DNA from: Pedobacter duraquae
GTDB lineage: Bacteria > Bacteroidota > Bacteroidia > Sphingobacteriales > Sphingobacteriaceae
Assembly (NCBI RefSeq): GCF_004362245.1
Contig: NZ_SNWM01000003.1
Span: 620,001 to 684,000 of the forward strand
DNA length: 64,000 nt
Reading direction: 5' to 3'
Shown here piece after piece: positions 27,653-37,043 of the stretch; within the stretch, counting starts at the first letter, position 1, and the number at the start of each line of letters is the position of its first letter. Under the pieces are notes generated by a model. The model was not told where the DNA came from. It saw nothing but the letters and a program-made list of their open reading frames with translations, and did not search any database. The position numbers and the translations under genes are program-made.

Positions 27653-28962
27653 TTTGCCGCAACTCTCCAAATTGTATTACTTACGTCGTCTGCAACAAGC
27701 AAAGAGCCATCCTTAGCAACGGCAACGCCTACTGGCCGACCGTATACCTCACCTTTTTCCTGATCTGCGATAAAGCCGGTCAGGAAGTCTTCCAATGCTC
27801 CAGCTTTAACACCGGCTTTAAAAGGGATGAAGGCTACCTTATATCCTGATAACGACGACCTGTTCCATGATCCGTGCTGACCGATAAACATCCCACCCTG
27901 ATATTTGGCAGGGAATTTAGTGTCCTTGTAAAAAGCAAGACCTAGTGACGCTGTATGTGAGCCAACAGCAATATCAGGAACAATGGCAGATTTAACCAAT
28001 TCAGGATTTTGCCCTTTCAGTCTTGGATCTTCATGCTGTCCGTAATAAGAATATGGCCAACCATAGAAGGCACCTTGCTTAACGCTGGTTACGTAATCCG
28101 GAACCAGGTCGTCGCCTAATCCGTCGCGCTCATTAACAGCGGTCCACAGCGCGCCGGTGCCTGGAGCCCAGGCAACACCTACAGGGTTGCGCAGTCCACT
28201 TGCATAAATGACTTCACCTGTTCCATCAGGATTGATCTGCAGGATATTGGCTCTGCGTTTTTCGTTTTCTATACCATTTTCTGCAACATTACTTCCCGAT
28301 CCAACAGTAATATAGATTTTGCTATTATCCGGACTTGCAATCAGATTCCTTGTCCAGTGGTTATTGTAACCGCCTGCTGGTAATTCCAAGATCTTTGTAC
28401 CTGTTCCGGTTATTTTTGTGTCGCCCGTTTTATATGGATATTTGTATAGTCCATCTGTATTAGCAACATAAAAAGCATTACCAATGATTAAAACGCCATA
28501 AGGCTGGTTTAAACCAGAGATAAACTGTGTTTGTAGATCAGGTTTTCCGTCGTTATTCGTATCGCGGAACAAGACTACAGTATTGGCACTTTTGCCGCCT
28601 TGTTCAGATTTCGCTTTACCACTAACTGCATCCACTACTTTCTCTTTTGTTGAGCGTTCAGAGTTAGACAATACAGCCAGGATGTCACCATTAGGTGCGA
28701 TATAGATATTTCTAGGGCTTTTGATATTACCGGCAAATTTTGTTACGGTAAATCCTTCGGGTGCAGTAGGAGTTTTGCCATCAGGCCAGCCAATAACTTT
28801 ACTGAATTTGCTTTTTGCAGCCTTTTCATTAGGCGCAGGAAGTGCTACTTCCTGATCTGTTTTGGTGGTTACAGTATCAGTGGGGCCACCTGAAGTTTTG
28901 TTATTCGAATTACAGGCTATTGCAAGTGGTAAAATAGCCAGCATGGGAATGAATCTTTTCAT
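27649..28962 (-). CDS. PQQ-dependent sugar dehydrogenase-type lipoprotein (sorbosone dehydrogenase family)
   Basis: A 437-residue beta-propeller protein with a lipoprotein signal (lipobox Cys17, PLAIAC). Motifs such as FAGNIKSPRNIYIAPNGD, GSGSNVAENG, GLRNPVGVAWAPGTG, GAFYGWPYSYYG and GQHGSWNRS are those of the glucose/L-sorbosone dehydrogenase family, which uses pyrroloquinoline quinone. It would oxidise an aldose or sorbosone at the outer membrane or in the periplasm. It is translationally coupled (ATGA) to the downstream TonB receptor. PQQ use by this protein is inferred from the family. Confidence 0.85.
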   Translation of the reverse strand: MKRFIPMLAILPLAIACNSNNKTSGGPTDTVTTKTDQEVALPAPNEKAAKSKFSKVIGWPDGKTPTAPEGFTVTKFAGNIKSPRNIYIAPNGDILAVLSNSERSTKEKVVDAVSGKAKSEQGGKSANTVVLFRDTNNDGKPDLQTQFISGLNQPYGVLIIGNAFYVANTDGLYKYPYKTGDTKITGTGTKILELPAGGYNNHWTRNLIASPDNSKIYITVGSGSNVAENGIENEKRRANILQINPDGTGEVIYASGLRNPVGVAWAPGTGALWTAVNERDGLGDDLVPDYVTSVKQGAFYGWPYSYYGQHEDPRLKGQNPELVKSAIVPDIAVGSHTASLGLAFYKDTKFPAKYQGGMFIGQHGSWNRSSLSGYKVAFIPFKAGVKAGALEDFLTGFIADQEKGEVYGRPVGVAVAKDGSLLVADDVSNTIWRVAAK

Positions 28963-29067
28963 AAGCTTTATTTTGATCTCTGGATAACAACTGCGTCTAC
29001 AAGATGTTTGTAAAGCTATCGCTTAAATAGATCATTCCAGACCTTATCCGAATATAATCCGTGTTTT

Positions 29068-29129
29068 ATCCAGTGTTTTTTGGTTGATTACTGGATAGAT
29101 AGTGGATAGGATCTGGATGAATACTGGAT
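29068..29129. repeat. Clustered ATCCAGT/ACTGGAT repeats upstream of the dehydrogenase gene
   Basis: ATCCAGT (29068-29074) is followed by its complement ACTGGAT at 29090-29096 and again at 29123-29129, with TGGATA/TGGATG variants between. The cluster lies 106-167 bp upstream of the dehydrogenase start in a 262-bp intergenic region that has no gene. Possible operator array; function unknown. Confidence 0.4.
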
Positions 29130-29170
29130 GAAAGCATAAATATTGGGCGTATAAAATTGAGTATATACCA

Positions 29171-29207
29171 AAAAAAAGCGCCGTTTCTATTTCAGAAACG
29201 GCGCTTT
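29171..29207 (-). terminator. Terminator of icd
   Basis: Perfect 14-bp stem AAAGCGCCGTTTCT / AGAAACGGCGCTTT with a 5-nt loop; on the minus strand it is followed by a T run. It lies 18 nt after the icd stop. Confidence 0.93.
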
Positions 29208-29224
29208 ACCAAGAAAAATAAGTG

Positions 29225-30460
29225 TTATCCTAATTTTGACTGCAAGTTCTCGTCAATTGCGGCTAAGAATTCTTCTGTATATAAGTAATCTTTACCATGC
29301 TCCACTTTGTTTCCATGGATACAAACAGCAAGATCTTTAGTCATTTTTCCGCTTTCAACAGTTTCGATACAAACTTGCTCTAAAGCGTGGCAGAAATTGA
29401 TCAGCTCCTGGTTGTTGTCTAAAACTCCACGGAATTCAAGACCTCTTGTCCAGGCAAAGATTGAAGCGATCGGGTTGGTCGACGTAGGTTTTCCAGCCTG
29501 GTGATCACGGTAGTGACGAGTCACAGTACCATGAGCAGCTTCAGCTTCCATTGTTTTTCCGTCTGGTGTAATCAATACGGAAGTCATCAGACCCAATGAA
29601 CCAAAACCTTGTGCTACGGTGTCTGACTGAACGTCTCCATCATAGTTTTTACAAGCCCAAACAAAGTTACCATTCCATTTTAAAGCAGATGCAACCATGT
29701 CGTCAATCAGACGGTGCTCATAAGTAATTCCTGCTTCAGCAAATTTAGCCTGGAAGTCGTTCTCATAAATCTCCTGGAAGATATCTTTGAAACGACCATC
29801 ATATTTTTTAAGAATTGTATTTTTTGTAGACAAGTATAAAGGCCATTTTTTGCTTAATGCCTGGTTAAAACAAGCATTGGCAAAGCCACGGATACTTTCG
29901 TCAGTATTGTACATTGCTAAAGCAACACCATCGCCTTTGAAGTTATAAACATCAAATGACTGTACTTCTCCACCGTCTTCAGGTGTGAAAGTAAGCGTAA
30001 GTTTACCTTTTCCTTTAGTCACCAGGTCAGTAGCTCTGTATTGATCACCAAAAGCATGACGGCCGATACAGATAGGAGCAGTCCAGTTTGGAACCAAACG
30101 TGGTACATTGCTCATCACGATAGGCTCACGGAAAACAGTACCATCCAGAATGTTACGGATTGTGCCATTGGGAGACTTCCACATTTGTTTCAGGCTGAAT
30201 TCTTTAACACGTTCTTCATCAGGAGTGATGGTTGCACACTTGATACCTACACCATATTTTTTAATGGCTTCAGCGGCATCGATAGTTACCTGATCATCTG
30301 TCTGATCGCGGTACTCAATACCAAGATCATAATATTTGATGTCCAGGTCCAGATAAGGAAGGATCAGCTTGTCTTTAATGAATTTCCAGATGATTCGCGT
30401 CATTTCGTCGCCATCCAGTTCTACAACAGGTTGGGTTACTTTAATTTTTTGTACAGACAT
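29225..30460 (-). CDS. icd: NADP-dependent isocitrate dehydrogenase
   Basis: TCA-cycle enzyme that oxidatively decarboxylates isocitrate to 2-oxoglutarate. The 411-residue protein is of the eukaryote-like homodimeric family (IDH1/2 type), shown by [61 protein letters not shown] and [10 protein letters not shown], rather than the E. coli type. It is flanked by its own -7 box and terminator, so it is monocistronic. Confidence 0.96.
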   Translation of the reverse strand: MSVQKIKVTQPVVELDGDEMTRIIWKFIKDKLILPYLDLDIKYYDLGIEYRDQTDDQVTIDAAEAIKKYGVGIKCATITPDEERVKEFSLKQMWKSPNGTIRNILDGTVFREPIVMSNVPRLVPNWTAPICIGRHAFGDQYRATDLVTKGKGKLTLTFTPEDGGEVQSFDVYNFKGDGVALAMYNTDESIRGFANACFNQALSKKWPLYLSTKNTILKKYDGRFKDIFQEIYENDFQAKFAEAGITYEHRLIDDMVASALKWNGNFVWACKNYDGDVQSDTVAQGFGSLGLMTSVLITPDGKTMEAEAAHGTVTRHYRDHQAGKPTSTNPIASIFAWTRGLEFRGVLDNNQELINFCHALEQVCIETVESGKMTKDLAVCIHGNKVEHGKDYLYTEEFLAAIDENLQSKLG

Positions 30461-30492
30461 ATTATGGGTTCAATTTTAATTGATATCGATAA

Positions 30493-30500
30493 CAAAGATA
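30493..30500 (-). promoter_or_regulatory. -7 box of icd
   Basis: Minus-strand TATCTTTG matches TAnnTTTG, 32 nt before the icd start. A properly spaced -33 TTTG is not seen. Confidence 0.5.
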
Positions 30501-30555
30501 TAAAATCAAAACAATTAATGATTTGATAAGTTTATTCAATTGTAAACTAGAATTT

Positions 30556-30978
30556 ATGAGTACGAATAAAGACATCAGCAATACAACAGGATCAGGCGAT
30601 AAATTGCACGATTCTGATCTCGGAGAAACAAAAGATTTCAATGAACTATCTTACGACGAAGAAAAGGGTAGTTATGAGTTGGATGTAAAGGGAGAGGATA
30701 AGGATTACGATCATCCGCTACCTTATGATACCGCTGCTGCAAATGGTGGCGACGACAATTCAGATTATGATGAAGCGAATCCATATATAGGTGATGAATA
30801 TGCAAAGAAAGATGATCAGATCGAAGCCGGTCTTGATGATTTAGGTATGCATGTAGACGAAGGTGAGATTGTTGAAGTAGATCCTGAGGATGAATATCTG
30901 GCGCGTACACCAGAAGATGACCGTACTGATCTTGATGAGGAAGGTTATCCCATCAATGATGCTCCGCCACTACCTTAG
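30556..30978 (+). CDS. Highly acidic hypothetical protein
   Basis: A 140-residue protein very rich in Asp and Glu, with few hydrophobic residues and a Pro-rich ending, so it is probably largely disordered. No signal peptide, domain or catalytic motif is recognised. The ATG at 30556 is preferred to an upstream start at 30523, which would add 11 residues. It is divergent from icd and its stop is 1 nt from that of the convergent dnaX. Confidence 0.6.
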   Translation: MSTNKDISNTTGSGDKLHDSDLGETKDFNELSYDEEKGSYELDVKGEDKDYDHPLPYDTAAANGGDDNSDYDEANPYIGDEYAKKDDQIEAGLDDLGMHVDEGEIVEVDPEDEYLARTPEDDRTDLDEEGYPINDAPPLP

Positions 30979-30979
30979 T

Positions 30980-32806
30980 TTAAGGATTCAGATCCAGATT
31001 AAACTTTTTACGCATATCCTCCAATTTAGGATTTTTAGATAGCAGGTACTGGTACTTTTCTATGCTGGTATACAGCCTGTTTTGAATTTTTCTTTCGGCC
31101 TTTTCCATCACCATGGAGAGGTCGAAGTTTTTTAGCTGAGACCTCAGGAAATTCAGGAAGTCTACCATCTCATCCTGAAGGATACTTTCCTGTGCACTGT
31201 TTTCTATCAGCACCTTAATTTCTGTAGGTGTATTCAGAATTGGCGGATTGCTGTTCAGAATCGTATAGAAATTGATTTTGTGTTCTGCCATGGCTTTCTG
31301 GGTATATTTTTCCCAGAGCACCATAAGCTGTTCCATCGTGAACGGCTCCTTGTCATCACCATAAATATATTTAGGCCCTTTTTCTTCCAGTGCTCCGGCG
31401 ATATTGTCTAGCGCAGTTAAGGAAGGAATCAGCGTGCTTGGTAACTTGCTTGATGGATTTAAGGCTATTTTGCCATTTGCACCGATAGGATTTACAGGGA
31501 TGCTTTTTATTTCGGGTGTTGGTTGAGGTTTGATTTCGGCAACCGGCTCAGGTATTTTTGTATAACTCACCAGGGGTTCTGCAGGTTGAGAAGGCGCTGC
31601 TTGTGCAGGTTCGGCTGCTGGAGCTTCAGTTTTTACATCAGTTTTTTTTTTAATCTGATCCTGGTCAGTTAGCTGTGTTGTTGCAGAAGCGGGTATTTGT
31701 GCCAGTTGTAGAACCGAGTTGATGTGACACATTTTGATCAATGCCAGTTCCACCTGTAACCGTTGATTTTTACTGTTTTTGTAAGTCAGGTCACATTGAT
31801 TGGCCAGGTTCAAAGCCGTCAATATAAAGGATACTGGTGTTTGCTGACTTTGGCTCAGGTATTTTTGCTTGATGTTTTCGCTTACTTCCAATAGTTTGAT
31901 CGTTTGCGGATCTTTACCTACAAGGAGGTTTCGGAGGTGACCGGATAAGCCATTGATGAAATTATTACCATCAAATCCGTTATTCAGGATCTCATCAAAT
32001 AACAGCAATGCAGCACTTACATTGGCTGAAGTAAGTGAGTCGGTCAGTTTAAAATAGTAATCATAATCCAGGATGTTCAGGTTGTCGATTACCGATTTAT
32101 AAGTCAGATTTTTATTGGTGTAGCTAACAATCTGATCAAACATGGATAGGGCATCACGCAATCCTCCATCTGCTTTTTGGGCGATGATGTGCAATCCGTC
32201 CATTTCTACTGAAATCTGCTCGCGCGAAGCGATTGTATTCAATAGGTTGGAGATGTCGTCTACCTGAATTCTGTTGAAATCAAAGATCTGACACCGGGAT
32301 AGGATGGTGGGCAGGATCTTATGCTTTTCTGTAGTAGCTAAAATAAATATGGCATAAGAAGGCGGTTCTTCCAGTGTTTTCAGAAATGCGTTGAAGGCAT
32401 TTGCTGAGAGCATGTGAACCTCATCTATAATATAGATCTTGTATTTACCAGCCTGTGGCGGGATACGCACCTGTTCGATCAGGCTGCGGATATCATCCAC
32501 CGAGTTGTTGGATGCCGCATCAAGTTCGTGGAAGTTAAAGGAATGCCCGGTCTGGAAGGATACGCAGGATTCACAAACGCCACAAGCTTCAGTATCTGCT
32601 GTCAGGTTGGTGCAATTAATTGTTTTTGCAAGGATCCGGGCACAGGTAGTTTTACCTACCCCACGTGGACCGCAAAAGAGAAAGGCCTGCGCCAGTTGGT
32701 TATTTTTGATGGCGTTTTTTAAAGTACCTGTAATATGCCCCTGTCCAACTACGGTCTCAAACGTGGCTGGGCGGTATTTTCGGGCTGATACAATGAAATT
32801 TTCCAT
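30980..32806 (-). CDS. dnaX: DNA polymerase III subunit gamma/tau
   Basis: Clamp-loader ATPase of the replicative polymerase. Residues 1-230 hold the AAA+ domain: Walker A GPRGVGKTT (46-54), zinc-binding Cys65/Cys75/Cys78/Cys81, and the Walker B-type IIDEVHML, with SRC box LSRCQIFDF. Domain III follows to about 370, then a Pro/Ala-rich linker (about 400-460) and a tau-like C-terminal domain, 608 residues in all. The start MENFIVSARKYRP at 32806 matches the family; the frame extends 11 codons further. Divergent from rpsF. Confidence 0.96.
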   Translation of the reverse strand: MENFIVSARKYRPATFETVVGQGHITGTLKNAIKNNQLAQAFLFCGPRGVGKTTCARILAKTINCTNLTADTEACGVCESCVSFQTGHSFNFHELDAASNNSVDDIRSLIEQVRIPPQAGKYKIYIIDEVHMLSANAFNAFLKTLEEPPSYAIFILATTEKHKILPTILSRCQIFDFNRIQVDDISNLLNTIASREQISVEMDGLHIIAQKADGGLRDALSMFDQIVSYTNKNLTYKSVIDNLNILDYDYYFKLTDSLTSANVSAALLLFDEILNNGFDGNNFINGLSGHLRNLLVGKDPQTIKLLEVSENIKQKYLSQSQQTPVSFILTALNLANQCDLTYKNSKNQRLQVELALIKMCHINSVLQLAQIPASATTQLTDQDQIKKKTDVKTEAPAAEPAQAAPSQPAEPLVSYTKIPEPVAEIKPQPTPEIKSIPVNPIGANGKIALNPSSKLPSTLIPSLTALDNIAGALEEKGPKYIYGDDKEPFTMEQLMVLWEKYTQKAMAEHKINFYTILNSNPPILNTPTEIKVLIENSAQESILQDEMVDFLNFLRSQLKNFDLSMVMEKAERKIQNRLYTSIEKYQYLLSKNPKLEDMRKKFNLDLNP

Positions 32807-32912
32807 CGCAACGAAATTATGAAAATTTTGGCTGTCCAAACGATTTGTTGGGAAATAATTCCGCAGGTTCTGAGAATCACGGGCTTAAGCTTTCATTAAG
32901 TTTGACTATTGA

Positions 32913-32943
32913 TTTGATTAATAGAAATTTATTACTACATTTG
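32913..32943 (+). promoter_or_regulatory. Canonical Bacteroidota promoter of the rpsF operon
   Basis: -33 TTTG (32913-32916), 19-nt spacer, -7 TACATTTG (32936-32943). Both boxes match the consensus exactly. The rpsF ATG lies 49 nt downstream of the -7 box. Confidence 0.85.
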
Positions 32944-32992
32944 CATCCCCGTATTTTGTGCGGGAAATAAACATAAAAATAATTAAATAACA

Positions 32993-33352
32993 ATGAATCA
33001 GTACGAAACTGTTATCGTTCTAACCCCGTTGTTGTCAGAAGAAGTAGCGAAGGAAGCAATAGCTAAATTCAGCAAAATCATCGCTGACAGCGGAGCCGAA
33101 ATTATCCAAGAGGATAGTTGGGGTTTGAGAAAATTAGCGTATCCGATTGAGAAAAAAGCAAGCGGACATTTTCACCTTACAGAATACAAATCTTCAGGTG
33201 AATTAATTAACAAGTTGGAGTTGGAGCTTAAACGCGATGAGCGTGTGCTACGTTTCTTGACCATTAGATTAGACCGTCATGCGGTTGCATATAATGAGAA
33301 AAAACGCAGTGGAGCTTTTAACAAAAAACCTAAACAGGAGGCTGCAGTATAA
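32993..33352 (+). CDS. rpsF: 30S ribosomal protein S6
   Basis: Small-subunit ribosomal protein that binds with S18 to 16S rRNA. The 119-residue sequence opens [16 protein letters not shown] and contains [20 protein letters not shown] and [22 protein letters not shown], all typical of S6. First gene of the rpsF-rpsR-rplI operon. Its stop overlaps the rpsR start by 1 nt (TAATG). No ssb gene lies between S6 and S18, unlike the common enterobacterial/Firmicute variant orders. Confidence 0.97.
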   Translation: MNQYETVIVLTPLLSEEVAKEAIAKFSKIIADSGAEIIQEDSWGLRKLAYPIEKKASGHFHLTEYKSSGELINKLELELKRDERVLRFLTIRLDRHAVAYNEKKRSGAFNKKPKQEAAV

Positions 33353-33615
33353 TGGCAAAGGATCAAATACAATATGTTACCGCTCCAAAAGTGGACGATA
33401 ACAGAAAAAAATATTGCCGTTTCAAAAAGAACGGTATCAAATACATTGATTACAAAGACGCAAACTTCTTATTGAAATTCATCAATGATCAGGGTAAAAT
33501 TTTACCTCGCCGTTTAACCGGTACTTCATTGAAGTTTCAACGTAAAGTGGCACAAGCGGTAAAACGCTCACGTCATATTGGCTTGTTACCTTTTGTTGCT
33601 GACCAATTAAAATAG
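33352..33615 (+). CDS. rpsR: 30S ribosomal protein S18
   Basis: An 87-residue basic protein with the S18 core [20 protein letters not shown] and [32 protein letters not shown]. It pairs with S6 on the platform of the 30S subunit. Translation is coupled to rpsF by a 1-nt overlap, and rplI follows after 10 nt. Confidence 0.97.
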   Translation: MAKDQIQYVTAPKVDDNRKKYCRFKKNGIKYIDYKDANFLLKFINDQGKILPRRLTGTSLKFQRKVAQAVKRSRHIGLLPFVADQLK

Positions 33616-33625
33616 AAGCTGAGAG

Positions 33626-34069
33626 ATGGAAATTATTTTAAAACAAGATATCAAATCCCTAGGGGAAAAAGATGATATCGTGAATGTAAAGCCAGGATAT
33701 GGTCGTAACTACTTAATCCCACAAGGATTTGCTCAGTTGGCTACTGTATCTGCTAAAAAAGTATTAGCAGAAAACCTGAAACAAGCAGCATTCAAACAAG
33801 ATAAAATCAAGAAAGACGCAGAAGGCATTGCTGAGCGTTTGGCTGATGTTAAATTATCTATCGGCGCTAAAGCTGGTGAGACTGGAAAAATCTTTGGTGC
33901 AGTAAACACCATTATGATTGCTGATGCATTGAAACAACAAGGTTTTGATGTTGACCGTCGCAGAATCACTTTTGAAACTGAACCTAAATTTGTTGGTGAC
34001 TATGTTGCTAACTTGAACTTGCACAAAGAAGTGAAAGTTAAGGTTCCTTTCGCAGTTGTTGCTGAGTAA
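33626..34069 (+). CDS. rplI: 50S ribosomal protein L9
   Basis: A 147-residue protein with the L9 N-terminal signature GYGRNYLIPQGFAQLAT (residues 24-40), a long connecting helix and the C-terminal rRNA-binding domain (KIFGAVNTIMIADALKQQG). Third gene of the operon, ended by a strong terminator. Confidence 0.97.
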   Translation: MEIILKQDIKSLGEKDDIVNVKPGYGRNYLIPQGFAQLATVSAKKVLAENLKQAAFKQDKIKKDAEGIAERLADVKLSIGAKAGETGKIFGAVNTIMIADALKQQGFDVDRRRITFETEPKFVGDYVANLNLHKEVKVKVPFAVVAE

Positions 34070-34087
34070 GTTTAACTGAATGATATA

Positions 34088-34121
34088 GAAAAGGCGTTCC
34101 GGATTCCGGAACGCCTTTTTT
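34088..34121 (+). terminator. Terminator of the rpsF-rpsR-rplI operon
   Basis: Stem AAGGCGTTCCGG / CCGGAACGCCTT with a 3-nt loop and a six-T tail, 19 nt after the rplI stop. Confidence 0.93.
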
Positions 34122-34139
34122 CGTTTATACTGTTTGGCC

Positions 34140-34430
34140 TTAGCGTTTATTCCTGCTTCTGCCTTCATCGATCAGCTTTCTGATCTCCTTAACATCGGCT
34201 TTTGTAAAGCCATGAATTTCTATCTTGTTTCCATTGTGGAATAAGCGCAGGGTAGAGAACCCGATCATTGGGGTGTCTACTTCGATAGCTGTAATATCCT
34301 GATAATTCAGGTATTTTGAGTCGCCGCTAAACAGGCCGGGAATTCTGACTTCAACTGAGTTTTCCTCCAGGTTGATCTCTGCCGGAAAAACTTTATTGCC
34401 TTCCGACAGTCTTGATGTTTTAAACTTCAT
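34140..34430 (-). CDS. Small PH-like hypothetical protein
   Basis: A 96-residue soluble protein of alternating beta-strands followed by a C-terminal helix (ADVKEIRKLIDEGR), resembling a bacterial pleckstrin-homology-like fold (LNYQDITAIEVDTPMIGFSTLRLF). Function unknown. It is convergent with rplI and divergent from mtgA. Confidence 0.6.
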   Translation of the reverse strand: MKFKTSRLSEGNKVFPAEINLEENSVEVRIPGLFSGDSKYLNYQDITAIEVDTPMIGFSTLRLFHNGNKIEIHGFTKADVKEIRKLIDEGRSRNKR

Positions 34431-34498
34431 TTAAATGATTTGATTAATGTTCAATACGCTATACGAAAGTAAACATTTTACGGCATAATGTTTTTATT

Positions 34499-34506
34499 TA
34501 CCTTTG
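34499..34506 (+). promoter_or_regulatory. -7 box of mtgA, leaderless arrangement
   Basis: TACCTTTG matches TAnnTTTG and ends 4 nt before the mtgA ATG. Confidence 0.55.
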
Positions 34507-34510
34507 AGCA

Positions 34511-35233
34511 ATGGCAAAAAGAAAAGCAGGTAAAAACCCCGGCAAATCCACTCTGGTTAGAAAGATAACGCGCATCGCATCCAAAGTATTACTTTGGTTT
34601 CTTTTGGTGAGTGTCCTTTGGGTTCTGGCCTATAGGTTTATCAATCCGCCGATCACCTTGTTAATGATTGAAAGGAACATTGAGCGTAAGGCCGATGGAA
34701 AAACTTTTAAGACAGATAAGAAATGGGTTGATTTTGAAAACATCTCTGATAACATGAAGCGCGCAGCGGTATCTGCCGAGGATCAGTTGTTTTTGAAGCA
34801 CATGGGTTTTGATATCAAAGCCATTGAGAAGGCTTATGCAAGTAATGCAAAGGGAAAGAAAGTAAAAGGGGGGAGCACCATTTCACAACAAACGGCCAAG
34901 AATGTGTTTTTGTGGCCTGGACGTTCCTGGATCAGGAAGGGTTTTGAAGCTTACTTTACGCTGTTAATCGAATTGCTCTGGAGTAAAGAGCGCATTCTGG
35001 AAGTTTACCTGAATGTAATTGAGATGGGTGATGGCATTTATGGTGCCGAAGCAGCAGCTCAGGAATATTATGGGAAGTCTTGCGGTTCGTTAACGCGTGC
35101 TGAGGCTGCGCTGATTGCCGCCTGTTTTCCTAACCCACTGCGCTGGACACCTGTAAAACCTACGCGCTATATCAGACACAGACAGTTTGTAATTACAAGG
35201 GTAATGCGCCGCCTGGGGCCACTCGATTTCTAA
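34511..35233 (+). CDS. mtgA: Monofunctional biosynthetic peptidoglycan glycosyltransferase
   Basis: GT51 enzyme that polymerises lipid II into glycan strands. A cytoplasmic basic tail and one membrane anchor (about 25-44) precede the catalytic domain, with the conserved Glu in SAEDQLFLKHMGFD (near 92) and the family blocks GGSTISQQTAKNVFLWPGRSW and ERILEVYLNVIEMG. At 240 residues it has no transpeptidase domain. The start lies 4 nt after a consensus -7 box. Confidence 0.95.
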   Translation: MAKRKAGKNPGKSTLVRKITRIASKVLLWFLLVSVLWVLAYRFINPPITLLMIERNIERKADGKTFKTDKKWVDFENISDNMKRAAVSAEDQLFLKHMGFDIKAIEKAYASNAKGKKVKGGSTISQQTAKNVFLWPGRSWIRKGFEAYFTLLIELLWSKERILEVYLNVIEMGDGIYGAEAAAQEYYGKSCGSLTRAEAALIAACFPNPLRWTPVKPTRYIRHRQFVITRVMRRLGPLDF

Positions 35234-35265
35234 ACTCCTAGTTACACTCGTGATTAATCCTTATC

Positions 35266-35829
35266 TTGAGCACTGATATGCAATTGGAGGGTGACGATCG
35301 TACGTATTGGGAACAGATGCGGCTTGGTGATAAGCAAGCCCTTTTTGAATTGTATAATTCCATGTATTTCCATCTGATCAGATTTGGCCTCAAAATTAAT
35401 GCGGATGATGAGCTCGTAAAAGACTGCGTTAACCAAGTGTTTTTGAATTTGTGGGACAAGCGATCCCGGCTTGCTGCGGTAGACAATGTAAAAGCATATT
35501 TAATGACCTCATTGAAGCGTTGCATGCTCGACCAATTGTCTTATTTAGATAAAATGAGTGTTGCTGTTAGCAAAATGGGCATAGAAGAAGATCAAAGCGA
35601 GCTTTCTTATGAAGAGATCATCATTAGGCTGCAAGACAATGATGAGTTACGGGATAAATTGCGTTTAGCCATAGGAAAATTAACGCCAAGGCAGATGGAA
35701 TTAATCCAGCTTCGATTTTTTGATGGTTTAAGTTATGAAGAAATTGCAGACAAAACCTCGCAAACTGTAAAAACGGCTTATAATACGATTTATGATGCCA
35801 TTAAAACTCTGAGAAAACTCCTCAAATGA
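35266..35829 (+). CDS. ECF-type RNA polymerase sigma factor (FecI-like)
   Basis: A 187-residue sigma-70 family protein: region 2 at about 22-90 (NSMYFHLIRFGLKI, VFLNLWDKR) and region 4 at about 125-185 with the helix-turn-helix YEEIADKTSQTVKTAYNTIYDAI. It starts with TTG at 35266 or ATG at 35278. A FecR-type anti-sigma gene follows 73 nt downstream, then a SusC with a signalling STN domain, so it probably switches on the operon at 37044-44800 when substrate is sensed. Confidence 0.88.
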   Translation: MSTDMQLEGDDRTYWEQMRLGDKQALFELYNSMYFHLIRFGLKINADDELVKDCVNQVFLNLWDKRSRLAAVDNVKAYLMTSLKRCMLDQLSYLDKMSVAVSKMGIEEDQSELSYEEIIIRLQDNDELRDKLRLAIGKLTPRQMELIQLRFFDGLSYEEIADKTSQTVKTAYNTIYDAIKTLRKLLK

Positions 35830-35902
35830 TATTTTTATTTAAAAATATTAAATATCCTTAGGAAAAACTTCTTGTTTTTGCGTCTGTGTTGTAAAAGCTT
35901 TT

Positions 35903-37015
35903 ATGCAAAAACCTTTTACTCACTTTTCTATTGAAGATTTTGTTTGCGATACTTCGTTTCAGCAATACTGCTTAGGTAATAGTCTGGAGAATCAACTCGT
36001 ATGGCAGGAGTGGATTGCAGCTAATCCGAATAAACGGCAGGATGTTGAAGAAGCCAAAAGAATTATTTTAATATTAAGTGCAAAGCAAGGAAGCCGCTTG
36101 CAGCAGCTTAAAGCACTTAGAAGCGGAATGCAGCAGCGCGATGCCCTGGAGCAAAAACTATTTCAAACGGAAATTGATGCTGTGCGAGTTGTAACTTTAA
36201 CCCCTCGCACTAACCGGTATCGTTGGCCGTTGATCGGCGCAGCAGCAGTGGTATTCTTGTGCTTTGCCGGATACTTTGCCTTTTATCAACCCGCTGCTAT
36301 TCCCGGTTTTAATTTCAAAAGTACGGATGCGTTAACGATCAGATCGGCAAAGAGCCCCCGCAAAACTGTTATTTTATCAGATGGCACGATAATTACACTT
36401 GCTGTGAACAGTACTATAAGAATGTCACCAGATTTTGTTTCGGGTCAGCGGGAGCTCTGGCTTAACGGCGAAGCTTTTTTTAATGTGAAGCACGACCGGG
36501 CCCATCCATTTGTGGTACATACTGCTTTTAACGATATCAAAGTGCTGGGCACAACATTTAATGTCAGGGCTTATTCTGTAGACAAGACTATGGAGACAGC
36601 ATTGATTCATGGAAGTGTGCGTATAGATTCCAGAAAATTTCCTGGTTATTATGTGGTATTGAAACCGAATGAAAAGGTGATCACCAATAATTACGCTGAT
36701 GCACCTGTTGCGGACAGCGGTAAGAAAATGTTTCATGTATCGGCATTGAACACCGAGCGTACTAAAGAAACACCGGCCGAGATCAGGTGGGTCAAGAAAC
36801 GTTTGACCATAGAAAATCAATCGCTGGAAAACATCGCCCAACAATTACAGACCTGGTACGGCATCGACATCGTTATTGCTGATGATAAAGTTAAGGCCTA
36901 CCATTATTCTGGCGTTTTCGAGAACGAGACAATTGTAAAAACATTGGAAGCGTTGCAATTATCCTATCCTTTCAATTTCCAGGTAACACATAATCAGATT
37001 ATCATCAGTAAATAA
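35903..37015 (+). CDS. FecR-family anti-sigma factor
   Basis: A 370-residue bitopic regulator: cytoplasmic N-terminal domain (about 1-105) to hold the sigma factor, one membrane helix (108-128), a periplasmic FecR domain (about 140-240, LSDGTIITLAVNSTIRMS, LNGEAFFNVKHDRAHPFVV, VLGTTFNVRAY) and a C-terminal DUF4974-type domain similar to STN (about 290-360). In this family the periplasmic part contacts the STN domain of the cognate outer-membrane receptor, here the gene immediately downstream. Confidence 0.92.
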   Translation: MQKPFTHFSIEDFVCDTSFQQYCLGNSLENQLVWQEWIAANPNKRQDVEEAKRIILILSAKQGSRLQQLKALRSGMQQRDALEQKLFQTEIDAVRVVTLTPRTNRYRWPLIGAAAVVFLCFAGYFAFYQPAAIPGFNFKSTDALTIRSAKSPRKTVILSDGTIITLAVNSTIRMSPDFVSGQRELWLNGEAFFNVKHDRAHPFVVHTAFNDIKVLGTTFNVRAYSVDKTMETALIHGSVRIDSRKFPGYYVVLKPNEKVITNNYADAPVADSGKKMFHVSALNTERTKETPAEIRWVKKRLTIENQSLENIAQQLQTWYGIDIVIADDKVKAYHYSGVFENETIVKTLEALQLSYPFNFQVTHNQIIISK

Positions 37016-37043
37016 ACCTTAAACAACACCTAAAACAATAAAT

